NCBI GenBank assembly: GCA_025200525.1
Contig: CM045762.1
Coordinates: forward strand, 122,080,979-122,144,978
DNA: 64,000 bases
Direction of reading: 5' to 3'
Origin: Camellia lanceoleosa
Taxonomy: Eukaryota > Streptophyta > Magnoliopsida > Ericales > Theaceae
A program made the position numbers and the translations under genes. Numbering within the stretch: position 1 is the stretch's first letter; the number at the start of each line of letters is the position of its first letter. Below, piece after piece: positions 47,113 to 59,524 of the stretch. The notes beneath the pieces were generated by a model that saw only the letters and a program-made list of their open reading frames with translations, was not told the origin of the DNA and made no database searches.

Positions 47113-50100
47113 TTACACATCATCAAACAAGTCTGGATATTTCTCGCGGACTTCCAACTCATGTTCCCAAGTGGCTTCCTCCACTCCGTGATGTTTCCAC
47201 AAAACCTTCACTAAAGGGATGGTCTTGCCACGCAGGACTTGATCCCGCCTATCCAAGACTCGAACCGGTCTCTCCTCATACGAGGTATCCTTATCTACCT
47301 TTAAGTCGGTCCAATCTAACACGTGGGACAGATCCGGCTCATACTTCCGAAGCATACTCACATGAAACACGTCATGCACCCCGGACAACTGCGGCGGCAA
47401 AGCCAACCGATAAGCAACCTCCCCAATCCTTTCAAGGATCTCAAAGGGACCGATAAACCGAAGGGATAACTTCCCACTCTTCCCAAACCTCATCAAACCT
47501 CGCATAGGTGATATCTTCAGGAAAACATGATCACCTACCTCAAACGTCAAAGGCCTCCTCTTACGGTTGGCATAACTCTTTTGGCGACTCTGGGCTGTAA
47601 CAAGCCTCCTACGGATAAGCTCAACTTTCTCCGTCGTCTCCCTAACCAACTCCGGACCCAACAAACGTGCATCACCCACCTCGGCCCAACAAACTAGAGA
47701 CCTACATGGTCGGCCATACAAGGCCTCAAACGGTGCCATATCGATGCTAGACTGAAAACTGTTGTTGTAGGCAAACTCCACCAAGGGCAAGTGCCTCTCC
47801 CACATCCCACTAAAGTCCAGGACACAACCCCGAAGCATATCCTCAAGGATCTGAATAGTATGTTCGGACTGCCCGTCAGTCTGAGGATGATAAGCTGTAC
47901 TAAAGGTCAACTTAGTGCCCAAGGCACTCTGCAAACTCTGCCACAACCTAGCAGTGAAATGAGGGTCTCTATCTGAGACGATCGTCACTGGGACCCCGTG
48001 CAATCTCACTATGTCCCGAATATACAAGTCGGCAAGATGATCTACCGAATCTCTCACGGGCATAGGAATGAAGTGTGCCGACTTAGTCAACCGGTCTACA
48101 ACCACCCAAATAACATCACTACCCCGTTGAGTCCTCGGAAGACCTACAACAAAGTCCATAGTGACATGCTCCCACTTCCACTCGGCAATAGGCAAGGGTT
48201 GCAACAAACCCGCTAGCCTCTGATGTTCGGCCTTCACTTACTGACAAGTAAGGCACTTAGACACGAAAACTGCCACATCTCTCTTTATACCCCGCCACCA
48301 AAACTGGCGACCTAAATCCTGATACATCTTAGTACCTCCCGGATGCACCACAAGGTGCAAATGATGAAACTCTCGGAGTACTTCCTCTCGACAAGACTCC
48401 GGCACAAACAAACGGTCTCGGTATCTCACACTCAGGTCGGGATACACCGCCAAACCCTTCTCAACCTTCCCATTGGAGATCTTCTCTCAGAGAGATTCTA
48501 CCTCAAGGTCACCTCTCTGTGCCTCCAACACTCGAGTCACAAGTGTAGGTTGCGCAACAACAGAAAACAAGGCCGCAACCTCAACGGATTCGCCCAGAAG
48601 CAAATCAAACTCGCCAAGTGCCCCCAACATCTCCCATTCCCGGATGGCTATACAAGCTACATCACCTATGGATTTCCTGCTAAGGGCATCGGCCACAACA
48701 TTGGCCTTCCCCGGATGATAATGCAACTCAAAGTCGTAATCTTCGATAAACTCCATCCACCTCCTCTGCCTCAAATTCAAGTCTTTCTGTGTAAACAAAT
48801 ATTTCAGACTCTTATGATCCGAGAACACCTTGAATCTCTCACCATAAATGTAGTGCCTCCAGATTTTCAAGGCAAAGATCACTGCTGCTAACTCTAGATC
48901 GTGTGTAAGGTAATTCTTCTCATGAATTTTCAACTGACGTGAGCCATAAGCTACCACTTTCCCCTCTTGCATCAACACACAACCCAAACCCTCTCGTGAG
49001 GCATCACAATAAACTGCATAACCCAACCCTCTCTCCGAAATAATCAAAATCGGAGCGGTGGTCAATCTAACTTTCAGCTCTTGGAACGACTTTTCACAAG
49101 TCTCACTCTATACAAATTTGACTCCTTTCCGAGTCAGTCTAGTCAACGGTGAAGCTAACCTAGAGAAATCCTTCACAAACCATCGGTAATAGCCAACTAA
49201 TCCCAGAAAACTGCGGATCTCAAACACACTCTTAGGCTGTGCCCAATCTTGCACTGCCTCAATCTTGGATGTATCAACAGACACCCCTTCCCCGGATACC
49301 ATGTGGCCTAAGAATTTGACTTCTCCTAGCCAGAACTCACACTTCCCAAACTTGGCATACAATATATGGGCTCTAAGCAACTCTAGCACCACTTTCAAGT
49401 GTGCCTCGTGCTCCTCCTCCGAAGGCAAATAGATAAGGATGTTGTCCACGAAAACGACCACAAAATGATCTAAGAATTCCCGAAAGATCCGGTTCATCAA
49501 ATCTATAAAGACTGCCGATGCATTGGTGAGTCCAAAAGGTATCACCAGAAACTTATAATGGCCATACCGCGTACGGAATGCCGTCTTCGGAATATCCTCC
49601 TCCCTGACTCTCAACTGGTGGTAACCCGATCTCAAATCTATCTTAGAGAAACAACGGGAACCCTTCAATTGGTCAAACAGATCATCTATACGGGGCATAG
49701 GGTACTTGTTCTTGACCGTAGCCCGATTCAACTTCCGGTAGTCGATACACAATCTCAAGGCACCATCTTTCTTTTTAGCAAAGAGAGCCGGTGCTCCCCA
49801 CGGTGAAACACTAGGGCGAATGAAGCCCTCATCTAGCAATTCCTGGAGCTGGACTTTCAACTCAACCAACTCTGCTGGGGCAAAACGGTAAGGTGCCATA
49901 GAAATCGGCGTCGTGCCGGGCAATAAATCAATAGAGAACTCAATCTCTCGGTGAGGTGGCAAACTAACGAGATCCTCGGGAAAAACATCCGAATACTCAC
50001 AAACCACCCTCGGCAACACAATCTGGGTCTCATCGCACTCACCACTCTCAAAGCTAGCAAGTAGACCACTAAGTTCACCCCGCCCTCGCGGATCATACAC

Positions 50101-51765
50101 CGGTGGCAACACACTACCAACCCGGTCCCCCAAGAAATGGAAACACTCCCCGCTTAAGGTACATACTGTAACCCTCTGACGGTAGCAATCAATAACTGCC
50201 CGGTATGACGATAACCAGTCCATACCCAAAATAACATCAAAGCCCTTCATAGGCATAACTACAAAAGGAAAAGGAAGCCTATGATCGGCGACCTCTATAT
50301 CACAACCTCTACATCCATGTTTCAAAATCAACTCACCCCCAACAGGTGACACAACACAAATAAGAGATGCTAATAGTGCTAACTCCAACTCCAACACAGA
50401 TGCAAATGCAGCAGATACAAAAGAATGAGACGCACCCGTATCAATCAACACACTAGCAACCGAGTTGCAAAACAGAAAGGTACCTCTCACTACTGATGGA
50501 GCCGGTACCAGGTCTTGCGCAGTAACAGCATACACGCGCCTTGTAGGCCCCTGATCCACCTGCTCACCTCTAGGAGCATACGACTGCTACACAGTCTGGG
50601 ATGACGAAGCTCCCGGATTGGCCCTCGAGGCCTGCACAGACTGAGCTGGCTGATAACTCTGCATTTGCCTAGAACTAGACGCTCCTGAAGTGGCACTCAA
50701 CTGTGGGCAGAACCTCTTCAGGTACCCAGGCTGTCTACACTGATAACAAGACAAGGGTTGGCCCCTGTCCAAACTTTGACCCTGAGGTCTAGCTGAAGAA
50801 GAAGCAGCTCGCTGACCTCCACCCCTCTATGGGCAAACCGAAGCCTTGTGGCCTAACTGACCACACTTGTAACAGGTAAACTCTCCCTGATTGCCTCTCC
50901 CCGAGCCTACACTCGGCACTGGAAAGGTCGATCTAGCCACACCACCCTGAGACTGCTGAGGGTTATAACTCCTCTGTCTTCTGCCATCACCCTGGCCATC
51001 CTGGCTCCTCTTGGAACCTCTATTCTTCTCCTCTTCCTCCTCCTGCATCAAGAGCTCCATATGAGCTGCAGCATCCACCAGATGTTTATACTCTCGAATG
51101 AAAGATCCACCAACCCTCAACTTGAGGCCACGCCTCAACTTCTGCTCAAACTCATAGCAACGGCGTTCCTCGGACGCCACAAGTTCAGGTGCAAACCTGG
51201 ACAAGCAAGTAAATGTAGCCTCAAACTCGGCCACAGACAAGCCCTGCTGATTAAGCCTGCAAAACTGGTCCCTCAGCTTCTCCCTAGCAGCTGAAGATAA
51301 AAACCTCTCCTGGAAAGCATCTACAAAAGCCTTCCATGCACCACCAACACGAACCTTCTCGTACTTCCACCATTGACCCGCATCTCCCTTCAGCTGGAAG
51401 GATGCCAAGGTCACTTTCAGTGTTCCGTCCTTGATGCCAAGCATCTCGAACGTCTTACTCATTTGTTCCAACCACTGGTCTGCCTTCAGTGGCTCTTTTG
51501 GATCCCCAATAAATTCGTCCGAGTTAGACTGGAAGAACTCCCTCTTCAAGAAAGAAGGCCCTGCCTCAGCAACCTGATTCCCTGCTCTGAGAATACCCAA
51601 AGCTCCTGCTATCTCTTGGGCCAAGGCACTCATAGCTTGCTGACCCACTGGCTCGGCCACATTTGCCTGACCAACTCCCTCCTGTACTGCCGGAATCTCA
51701 TCCAGTATAGGCACTTCCTGCCTCCTAGGCCTACCACGCCTACCACATCTTCCTCGTCCTGACAT
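47113..51765 (-). pseudogene. Gypsy gag-pol, one frame with five stop codons
   Basis: One continuous frame from the ATG at 51765-51763 (MSGRGRCGRRGRPRRQEVP) to the stop at 47115-47113. In order: gag; zinc knuckles CYKCGQLGHKASVC (about 50870) and CYQCRQPGYLKRFC (about 50730); protease [12 protein letters not shown] (about 50440); RT (about 49870-49350); RNase H (about 49060-48640); the integrase zinc region (about 48400-48243, CLTC) and core (SDRDPHF, HPQTDGQSE); and a C-terminal chromodomain (about 47290-47120). No frameshift occurs. Stops at 50827-50829, 50587-50589, 49108-49110, 48487-48489 and 48238-48240 break it. The RT active site reads FVDN instead of xxDD. The element cannot make functional pol by itself. 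Confidence 0.95.
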
Positions 51766-52159
51766 CCTAATAAAGGAAACGAAGAACGTTAGCACATTCA
51801 TAAATGTGCCGAAACTAAACACTCGCGTCCTAGTGTATGAACAACTATAATTCACTCCACGTAAGCACATAAACACATAAGCACTTACGAATTTCATTTC
51901 CGGATAATGATAGTCCCGAGGCGTTACTAGAGTTCCGGTTAGAAATAGCACTGATCAAGTGCTTTTCCAACAAGACTCCTAGAAACCCAAGGATCCAATC
52001 AACATCCTAGAAATTAAATCCCATACCCAAATAATTACATAGACATGGTATCACATAAGCACATAGCATATGACACTACACCTAAGTCTCTATCAAGCGA
52101 GACAAACCCATTGTGATCCTAATCACTTCCCACGTACCCAAAGTATTCGAACCCGGTAC

Positions 52160-52171
52160 GCTCTGATACCA
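52160..52171 (-). other. Primer-binding site of the gypsy element
   Basis: The reverse complement is TGGTATCAGAGC, three bases from the LTR edge at 52175 and about 395 bp before the gag start. Confidence 0.93.
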
Positions 52172-52665
52172 AGTTGTAACGCCCTCAAAATATAACATAC
52201 AACCCATCAATGTAGACATGCATTGATATATACAAAAGACCAACCTCCTTCTATTCATCAGAGTATTCCATTACAAAGTATAACATATTAACAACAAAAG
52301 CAAATGCCCTACGGGCTTACAGTTTTCCAAGTTAACACTTGGTTACAAAAAGAGTACTAACTCTATTACATATTAAGCCCTTGGCTTGAATCTACATGTA
52401 ATACATCAAAAGAACATAGACACAAAAAGTCTGTCCGCCTTTAGCCTCCTAAGCTATGTCCTTGGAGGTGGCATGCTACCTGTACCTCAAAATGATGTTC
52501 CCACATAGGGTGAGCCACAGCCCAGTAAAAATACACTAAACCAACTATGAACAATGACTAAAAGATTAGCAGTTGATAGATGGCCAACACTGATACATCC
52601 ACTTATATCACATTACAATTACATGACATACAAGTCCATGTTACTTTTCATTTTCCATTTTCAGC

Positions 52666-52857
52666 AAATAAGCATACTAGCTAAATCAATACATCAACAG
52701 ATAAGCATATTAGCTATATCAACATCTCAACAGATAAGTATAAGAACTATATCATACAACCAAAGATAAGCATATGAGCTATATCTATACTTCTCTAGAC
52801 AAGCATATGAGCTGTGTCTACACTTCTCAAAGATAAGCGTACGAGCTGTATCTACGG
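52666..52857. repeat. 33-bp minisatellite in the 5' LTR
   Basis: The same six-unit array as 45062-45255, with the first unit reading aaataagcat instead of agataagcat. Confidence 0.88.
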
Positions 52858-53809
52858 AGTTCATCCCCTATCTCGTCCCAACACTATCCGATTTAGAGGT
52901 CCATCCCCCATCTTTCTCTAAACCGCGGAGTACATCCCCCATCTCCTCCTCTACATACAATGCATATAAACACAAAGGTTCTATACACAATCAATCCATA
53001 CATAAAGTTAATGTATTCTATCAACCGTCATGCTCCATGACACACTCCATTGATTAGTTTTTGTTTGCCTAATCATCATGCATTGTCTACAATAATCAAG
53101 ACTATCCTCCACCAATAGCCCAAAGCAGTCATTTCTAAACAGAAAATAAATGCACAAAATGGATAATATATCAACATTTCGATTTGGTGAGCGATAAATA
53201 ATTCAACTACACTCTTTAATCCCATACATTCCCAATTCCAACATTTCTAATTCAATTCCTCCTTTTTCTCAAATTAATTATACGAATTAATTTATTAAGT
53301 TGATTAGGGCAAATTCCCTTAACTAACAAAACAACCCCAAGATTCCATTTTCATCCACATTCCATCATCTATCTCATTTTTCTATGCCAAACTTGCATTT
53401 AGGTTTATTATAAACAAAACCCCAACTTTTGTAAAATTTCATGAAAGGCCCAAACTTTCTCAAAACTACCCAACAACACCCAACATATCAAAATGCTAAA
53501 ATTTAATGACAAAATCCATAAGGAGGAGTAGGATATCCCTACCTCAAAAGGTGACACCCAATGAAGAAGATGAAGAAAATGAAAATGCTCCAAATCACAA
53601 ATTTCTCAGATCAAAAGGTAGCCCTCGACGATCAACAACTTTTTTGTAAAGGCCAAAGGTGAGGAAATCACTCATACTAGATCAATACCTAGAGAGACGG
53701 TAGAGCTCTAGAGTGAGAAGCTCAACAATGGTGTTTTTGGAAAAGTAAGAGAGAGAAGAGATGAAAAAAAGTGATTTCAAAAAGTCAAAACACAGAGCTT
53801 TAACCCAGT

Positions 53810-54125
53810 CACCCCGCTCGAGCGGCCAAACCCCTGCTCGAGCGTCACTCACAGATCCCCGCTCGAGCGTCCAACACCCCGCTCGAGCGGCGGATGCACA
53901 CTCTCAAAACTTTTGTAGACAGGTCCCCTGCTCGACCTCCCAACTCCCCGCTCGAGCGTCACACACAAACTCCCGCTCGAGCGTCCAAACCCCAGCTCGA
54001 GCGGACAACACTGCAGAGGAAATACTGGAAGGGTGATTTTCCCGCTTGAGCGCTAAAACCCCCGCTCGAGCGGAGAAGCTACAACAAAGGCCCCGCTCGA
54101 GCGTCAAAAGCTCTGTTCGAGCAGA
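53810..54125. repeat. CTCGAG palindrome array in the 5' LTR
   Basis: Twelve units, nine with perfect CTCGAG and three degenerate (CTCGAC, CTTGAG, TTCGAG). It has one unit more than the array in the 3' LTR. Confidence 0.93.
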
Positions 54126-54300
54126 CAGGCCAAAATCTGGGCAATTACTTTTGGTTCTAAGTTCAACCAACTTGTAACAAACCTGCCCAACACATCCTAT
54201 AACTCAAATACCAAGTATGAGAGGATGTAAACAAGATTTAAACAACTGCTAACATCTACAGAACCGCTGTACACAAGGGGTAAAACCCGGGATCGCTATA

Positions 54301-54889
54301 AGTTAATGGGGGTTGGTATGTAGTTTGGAGAGGGATTAAAGAAGGAGTCAACGTAGAAGGTTCTGGAACTTGTGTTATTGTTGGACTTTGTCTTTGCCGG
54401 TGCCTAAAATCTTTGAAAAATGTACAGGGGCTTGTGTTAAATGTTAGGTAGTGAAAGAGACAATAGCAAGTGAACAAAATACCACAAGAAATCATTTTCA
54501 TGTCTGCTTTCTAGACAGAGAAACAAAGTTCTAGAGAAGATATAAGAGAGAGTCAGGGGGAGAGATAGAGTTACAATGAGAAAGTTATTAAATAATAAAG
54601 GGTAGTTTTGTAATATCAACTGTTGCCACGTTGGTCGGTCTTTGCAGTTGACCTTTACTGTGGGCTTATATATCATTTTCCATATCTTTAGTTCCAGATT
54701 TTCTAACTTCTACATGATGTTTAGATGTTAAATTGTTTTTACCATTTTTTCGTATTGGTTGTACTTCTTTGTGGAAGAGGTGCAATGTTTTAACTACTTT
54801 TGTTCTACGTATCCTTTGTTTTAGTAGGTGATTTGCCACTTAACTAGATGCGACTTTGTTTAGTCTTATTATATTTTCTAGTATATTCT
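54301..54889. other. Gypsy insertion flank with a possible broken small ORF
   Basis: On the minus strand an open frame starts at 54501 (MKMISCGILFTCYCLFHYLT), downstream of a CT-rich leader, and runs into the gypsy LTR at 54300. Removing the element and one target duplication would let it continue on the far side (44566 leftwards) for a few more codons. The N-terminus is hydrophobic and could be a weak signal peptide. I recognise no family; it may be chance. Confidence 0.3.
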
Positions 54890-56375
54890 TCCATGGGTGT
54901 GGAGATTGCACTTAAGAAGATGAAATCAAATAAGGCTTTAAGACCAGATGATATCCCTATTGAAGTTTGGAAGTGTTTGGTTAGAAAGGGGTTTGCTTGA
55001 TTGACTAGGTTGTTTAGCAAAATTTTGTTGACTAGGAACATGCTAGATGAGTGAAGGAAAAGTATTTTAGTGCCAATCTATAAGAATAAAGGAGATGTCC
55101 AGAATTGCAACAACAATAGAGGAATCAAACTAATGTGTCATATAATGAAAGTGTGGGAAATGGTGATAGAACGCCGATTGCAAGATACAACAGAGGTGTC
55201 AGAAAATCAATTTGGGTTTATACCTGGCAGGTCAACAATGGAAGCTATCTATATTTTGAGGAGAGTAATAGAAAGTATAGAAAAAAGAAAAGAGACATTC
55301 ATATGGTGTTTATCAACCTTGAGAAAGCATATAATAGAGTTCCCTAGCATATAATAGAGTTCCCTAGGATATAATATCGTGGGTGTTAGCGAAGAAATGG
55401 GTGACAAAAAGTTACATTGATGTGATTAGAGACATGTATGAAAGGGTGGTGACCACTATTAGATTGCCTGGTGGAGAGACAAATGAATTTCCTATCACTG
55501 TAGGGTTATACCAAGGATCTACCTTAAATCCTTATCTTTTTGTTTTAGTTATGAATAAGTTAACGAGAAATATCCAGGATGATGTGCAATGGTGTATGCT
55601 TTTCGCAGACAATATAGTGCTAGTGGATGAGAGTAGAGAAGGAGTTAATACAAAGTTAGAGATTTGAAGAAAAACTCTTGAATCTAAAGAATTCCAGATA
55701 AGCAAAACTAAGACAGAGTACATGGAGTGTAAATTTAGTAACAGTAACAATGAAAGTAGAGGAGAAGTGAAGATTGAGAACCAAGAACTGCCTAAGAGTG
55801 AATATTTTAGTTATTTAGGGTCGATTATCACAACAGCGGGGGAGATTGATGTGAATGTGGCCTATAGAATTAAGGCGAGATGGTGTAAGTGGAGAAGTGC
55901 GTCTGGGGTACTGTGCGATAAACGAATACCCACTAGACTTAAAGGTAAGTTCTATAGAACAGCTATTAGACCAATGATGTTGTATAGGACGGAGTGTTAG
56001 GTTACCAAAAAACAACATGTAGATAAGATAAGTGTGGCTGAGAGGAGAATGCTAAAATGGATGTGTGGCAAGATTAGACAAGACAGAATTAGGAATGTGT
56101 GTATTTGGGAATGGGTAGGAGTAGCACCAATAGAAGATAAGTTGAGAGAGAATCAATTGAAATGATTTGGTTATATTCAACGGAGACCAACAGAGGCAGT
56201 AGTAAAGAAATGCGATGATGTAATGGTAGATGGAAGTGTTAAGGGACAGGGTAGGCCTAGATTAACGTTGGTTAGCGTTGTAAATAGAGATATGGATCTC
56301 CTTAATTTGACTAACGAAATGGCCTTTGATAGGGCTACGTGGAGAAGAAGGATTCATGTAACTAAACTCATTTGA
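54890..56375 (+). pseudogene. RTE-like LINE reverse transcriptase remnant
   Basis: It runs from MKSNKALRPDDIPIEVWK (about 54918) through the RT blocks NNRGIKLMCHIMKVWEMVIE (about 55110), QFGFIPGRSTMEA (about 55210), GLYQGSTLNPYLFVLVMNKL (about 55500) and WCMLFADNIVLVDES (about 55590). The C-terminal part follows (YLGSIITTAGEIDVNV; ASGVLCDKRIPTRLKGKFYR), ending near the TGA at 56373-56375. Frames shift at least twice and stops are present. The catalytic FADD reads FADN. A 20-bp microduplication (agcatataatagagttccct) occurs at about 55326-55365. The wording is that of plant RTE-clade LINEs; the endonuclease part and a poly-A tail are not visible. Confidence 0.88.
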
Positions 56376-58097
56376 TGGGACTTAAGGCTTGGTTTTGGTT
56401 TTGGTTATTCTTTCATTGGTATTTGCACATAGACATATAGTTTATTTATTAAATATGCATTTATCATGGCTCTTCAACTATGTTGAACAACTCATTGGCA
56501 TAGGTAAACTTTATGGTTTACTTTTCAAATTGAGTTTCCTTGGACCTGGAAAGAAACTACGTTAGGGGAATTGCGACTAAACTAAAAGTTGTCCTTTTGG
56601 TGATAGAATTCAACCATAAGGTTAGATGTGCTCAAATTGATGATTTATGGCTATTCAAAGCTAGAAGTTTTATGTATTTGGAATTGAGTTTTTAGGGGAT
56701 GTTTGGAAACTGGTTAGTCGAAGATGTGGATGTGGATTTTATGACAGTTTTAATAGTCCAAAAACAGAGTATATAGAAATCATCAGAAGATTTTAAGTCT
56801 CTCAATGTGAATTCTTATTATCATGATTAATCTTATTCTTAACTTTTTTCCATTAATTTTTAGACTGTGGTGGTTGATAGAGTCTTTGTTGACCATGATG
56901 CTGGTGTTGAGGGGTTAGTGGTGATTTCAGAAATGTTATTGTAAACTCTCTAGACTTTTAAAGCAATCAAATTTCTATTTTGTCATCGACGTTAATATTT
57001 GAAAAACTTATTAAAAATAAATAAGTAAACATTTGTAGCTTCATGTGGTTAGTTTTCAAGTGTCATATGTCGTTAGTACTATTTCCACGATTACAGGCAT
57101 CTCTAAATGACCTGGTGCCTTCATCACGGTCACTGTCACCGTTACCATCACCATCACCATTGTTCTTATTTATTTTTTCCTTGCTATAAAAGGTCATTCC
57201 TCACTACTGGAACAATTTATGTATTTTTCAAATATTATAGGATGTGTATGCAATTATCTTGGTTCTTTTTTCACCTTCTGCCAGGTATGCTTGTGGGATT
57301 CAAGGTGGCTAGTAAGCATGATGAGATCAGAAATCCTGTGGCAAATGTTCTTTGCAAATAGAAATTCAGTCCATGGATTTACTACTCTTGGTTCACTCAT
57401 ATAATTTCCCATTGAATAGTTTAAGTGGCCTCATAGTTATCTTCTGTTGATTTTTTTTTTTTTAAGTAGCAGGAGTGAATCTGTGTGGACATTGTTGGTC
57501 TGTTAGGATTGCTGGTGCTGCTAAACAGGTCAATGACCTCTTCACTTCCATTTTTTGTTTGTTTGTTTGTTTGTTTGTTTTTTCCCTTCCTTTTTCCTTG
57601 ATGAATCTCACTATTCCGAAGTATTTGTTTTTTTGGTGATGAATTTCTTGACTCATTGAATTATTGAATTCTGATCAATTTTATCTGCCTTTACAATTTG
57701 GGTTGATTGTTGAGATGTGTTTGTGCATATATTGACAAATATTAGGTCTGTATCCAATCTGTATCTCTCGACCCCATTCAACAAGCTACTAAATTAGGTG
57801 TTTATTTATTTATTTTTATTTTTTTTTGGAGAGGGGATAGTTGCATTGAGTAAGTGGCTATATCATACATAAAATATATGGTTTTATAAATTTATTATAT
57901 GAATATTTCATTCAAGGTTAATAAAAATACATGAAACATATCTTGAATTTCTAATGTTTAAAGGTGGATGGATTAATAGGTATAAATTTGCAATTTTTTT
58001 TTTTTTTTTTTGTCTTTTATAATTAGATTCTAAGTTATTTTGTTCAAGCATAATATGTTCAATGTGTGTCTAAGTGATGGACATATGTGTTCTCTAA
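56376..58097. other. Non-coding stretch, no gene recognised
   Basis: Short open frames at 57107 and 57219 show no domain. Near 57285 a pyrimidine-AG followed by gtatgcttgtgggattcaag could be an exon edge, but nothing supports it. A (TTTG)n repeat lies at about 57553-57580 and poly-T runs at 57452 and 57993. Confidence 0.45.
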
Positions 58098-58427
58098 GGT
58101 CATGTTTGTTTAGGCAGATTAGATTAGGTTGGATTAGCATTCCCATGACTAATAGTCCTAGGATTACGAATCTCTTTGGATTGTGTATCCTATCCTATGT
58201 TTGGATTGAGTTAGGATTAGGAGGGACTAATAATCTAGACTTTGGCTTAGTCCTCCAATTTATATCTCACCCTCCTCTGTGGGATTGAATAGTCCATTAT
58301 ATGTGGGATACCATATCCGGATAGATTATTAGTCCGTACTTCAATTGTTTAACCAAACATTTGATTAATAATTTTATTGGACTATTAGTCCAATCCTAAG
58401 CTCATGTCCATCCAAACAAACATGACT
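58098..58427. mobile_element. Tourist-like (PIF/Harbinger) MITE
   Basis: The left end GGTCATGTTTGTTT and right end AAACAAACATGACT are inverted repeats, with exact TAA duplications at 58095-58097 and 58428-58430. Inside, gactaatagtcctagg and its inverse ggactattagtcc recur. 330 bp, non-coding. The 58040-58288 open frame is not a gene. Confidence 0.9.
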
Positions 58428-58430
58428 TAA

Positions 58431-59272
58431 GTGTCCGAAACATTTGCAAGTCTAATTATTTATTTATTTTTTACTAGGACATGTTTGAATATGTTTATGA
58501 GGAAAATATTCAACACATGTTGGATACGGAACGCCACTTTCACCTTCTTAAGGAAGTGTCCATCGTAAATTTTAAGTTGTTTTGAATTATAGAAACAACC
58601 TTCGAAGGAATAGGTAGGTTTCAAGATTTTCAACTTTACCATTGTTTTTTGGTTCCTAGTGCACTCCCCTTGTTTCTGACTTATTTCATCTTTCATTCAA
58701 ATCCATTGTTCAAAATTCCACCATGTCCAATCTGGATTAGTGTGCTAAGGATTTTAGTCTTAAAGAGAGTAGCTGAAGGATATGGTTCAAAAGAAATAGT
58801 TTACTTTCATGGTTACTTCTCTAAACATGTCTTCTTTTTCACATCTTTTGCCTCGTCTCTCTAGAAAAGGTAGTGCTTCCAAAATAGGCTCTCTATGAAA
58901 TAGATAATAAAGTTAATCTTAACTAATGTTATGTTTTTAAATTCTTGTTATTCATTACATCCTCTTTACCTGTAATTTGCCATTCTCTCTATGCCTAGAC
59001 TTTTCACCATTAAAGAATATGCTCAAACTTTGGTAGGGTGGGAATTTTATTGATTAATTAATTTTGATGGGGTAGATATGAAGCAGAGGTGCAGAGTTGT
59101 TTGTGATTTTAAAAACTACACATAATTGCACTGCATCTTACATTCTAGTTGGCCTATATTTTCAAAGCCACACAACGGATAAAAAAATTAATTTTCATGG
59201 TGCACGAAGAAATTCAAAGAGTTGTTCATAGATTGAAGCCACCTTTGTTCATGGGATGAAGGCCTAAGATTA

Positions 59273-59307
<35 letters not shown>

Positions 59308-59524
59308 ATAATTAACTCTATCATTAAGAACACAAACCCAAATACAACTAGTTTTGGTGCATATCCCAGAGAACCAAACACCAATGGAACTAGACCTGGG
59401 CATATCCCTGAATTAGTCGGTTGAATGGGTTGGATACTGAGTTATCAAAATAATAATAATAATAATAATAATTACAATCTAACATTTATGTCCTTAAAAA
59501 AAGGAAAAAGAAAAAAAAAAGAAG
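58431..59524. other. Intergenic DNA with microsatellites
   Basis: No supported gene. It contains a CT microsatellite at 59277-59304 and an AAT run at about 59450-59473. Confidence 0.55.
59277..59473. repeat. CT and AAT microsatellites
   Basis: A pure CT run (59277-59304) and, 145 bp on, a run of about eight AAT units. Confidence 0.9.

Larger units (their letters stand above)
44571..54300 (-). mobile_element. Structurally complete Ty3/gypsy chromovirus (Tekay-like)
   Basis: 9,730 bp, minus strand. The LTRs are 52175-54300 (5') and 44571-46674 (3'), starting TATAGCGATC (probably mutated from TGTAGCGATC, as in the solo LTR at 4920) and ending GGGCGTTACA. Flanking pentamers are agttg (44566-44570) and agtta (54301-54305), a target-site duplication with one mismatch. 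A primer-binding site and polypurine tract are in place. Gag-pol lies in one frame with a C-terminal chromodomain, hence chromovirus; Tekay is inferred from LTR length, Met primer site and protein wording. It is the best-preserved element here and the key to the fossils at 599-9534. Confidence 0.95.
52175..54300 (-). repeat. Gypsy 5' LTR (2,126 bp)
   Basis: Partner of 44571-46674, with scattered substitutions and a 22-bp longer CTCGAG array. It contains a minisatellite copy at about 52666-52857. Confidence 0.95.

Noticed and set aside
47043..48216. Plus-strand open frames opposite gypsy pol (47043, 47791, 47998)
   Set aside because: They are antisense shadows of the integrase-chromodomain frame, which carries the recognisable motifs.
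57107..57404. Possible exon with HDEIRNPVANVLCK or CLWDSRWLVSMM reading
   Set aside because: There is a plausible splice-like AG, but no family recognised, two competing frames and no neighbouring exons.
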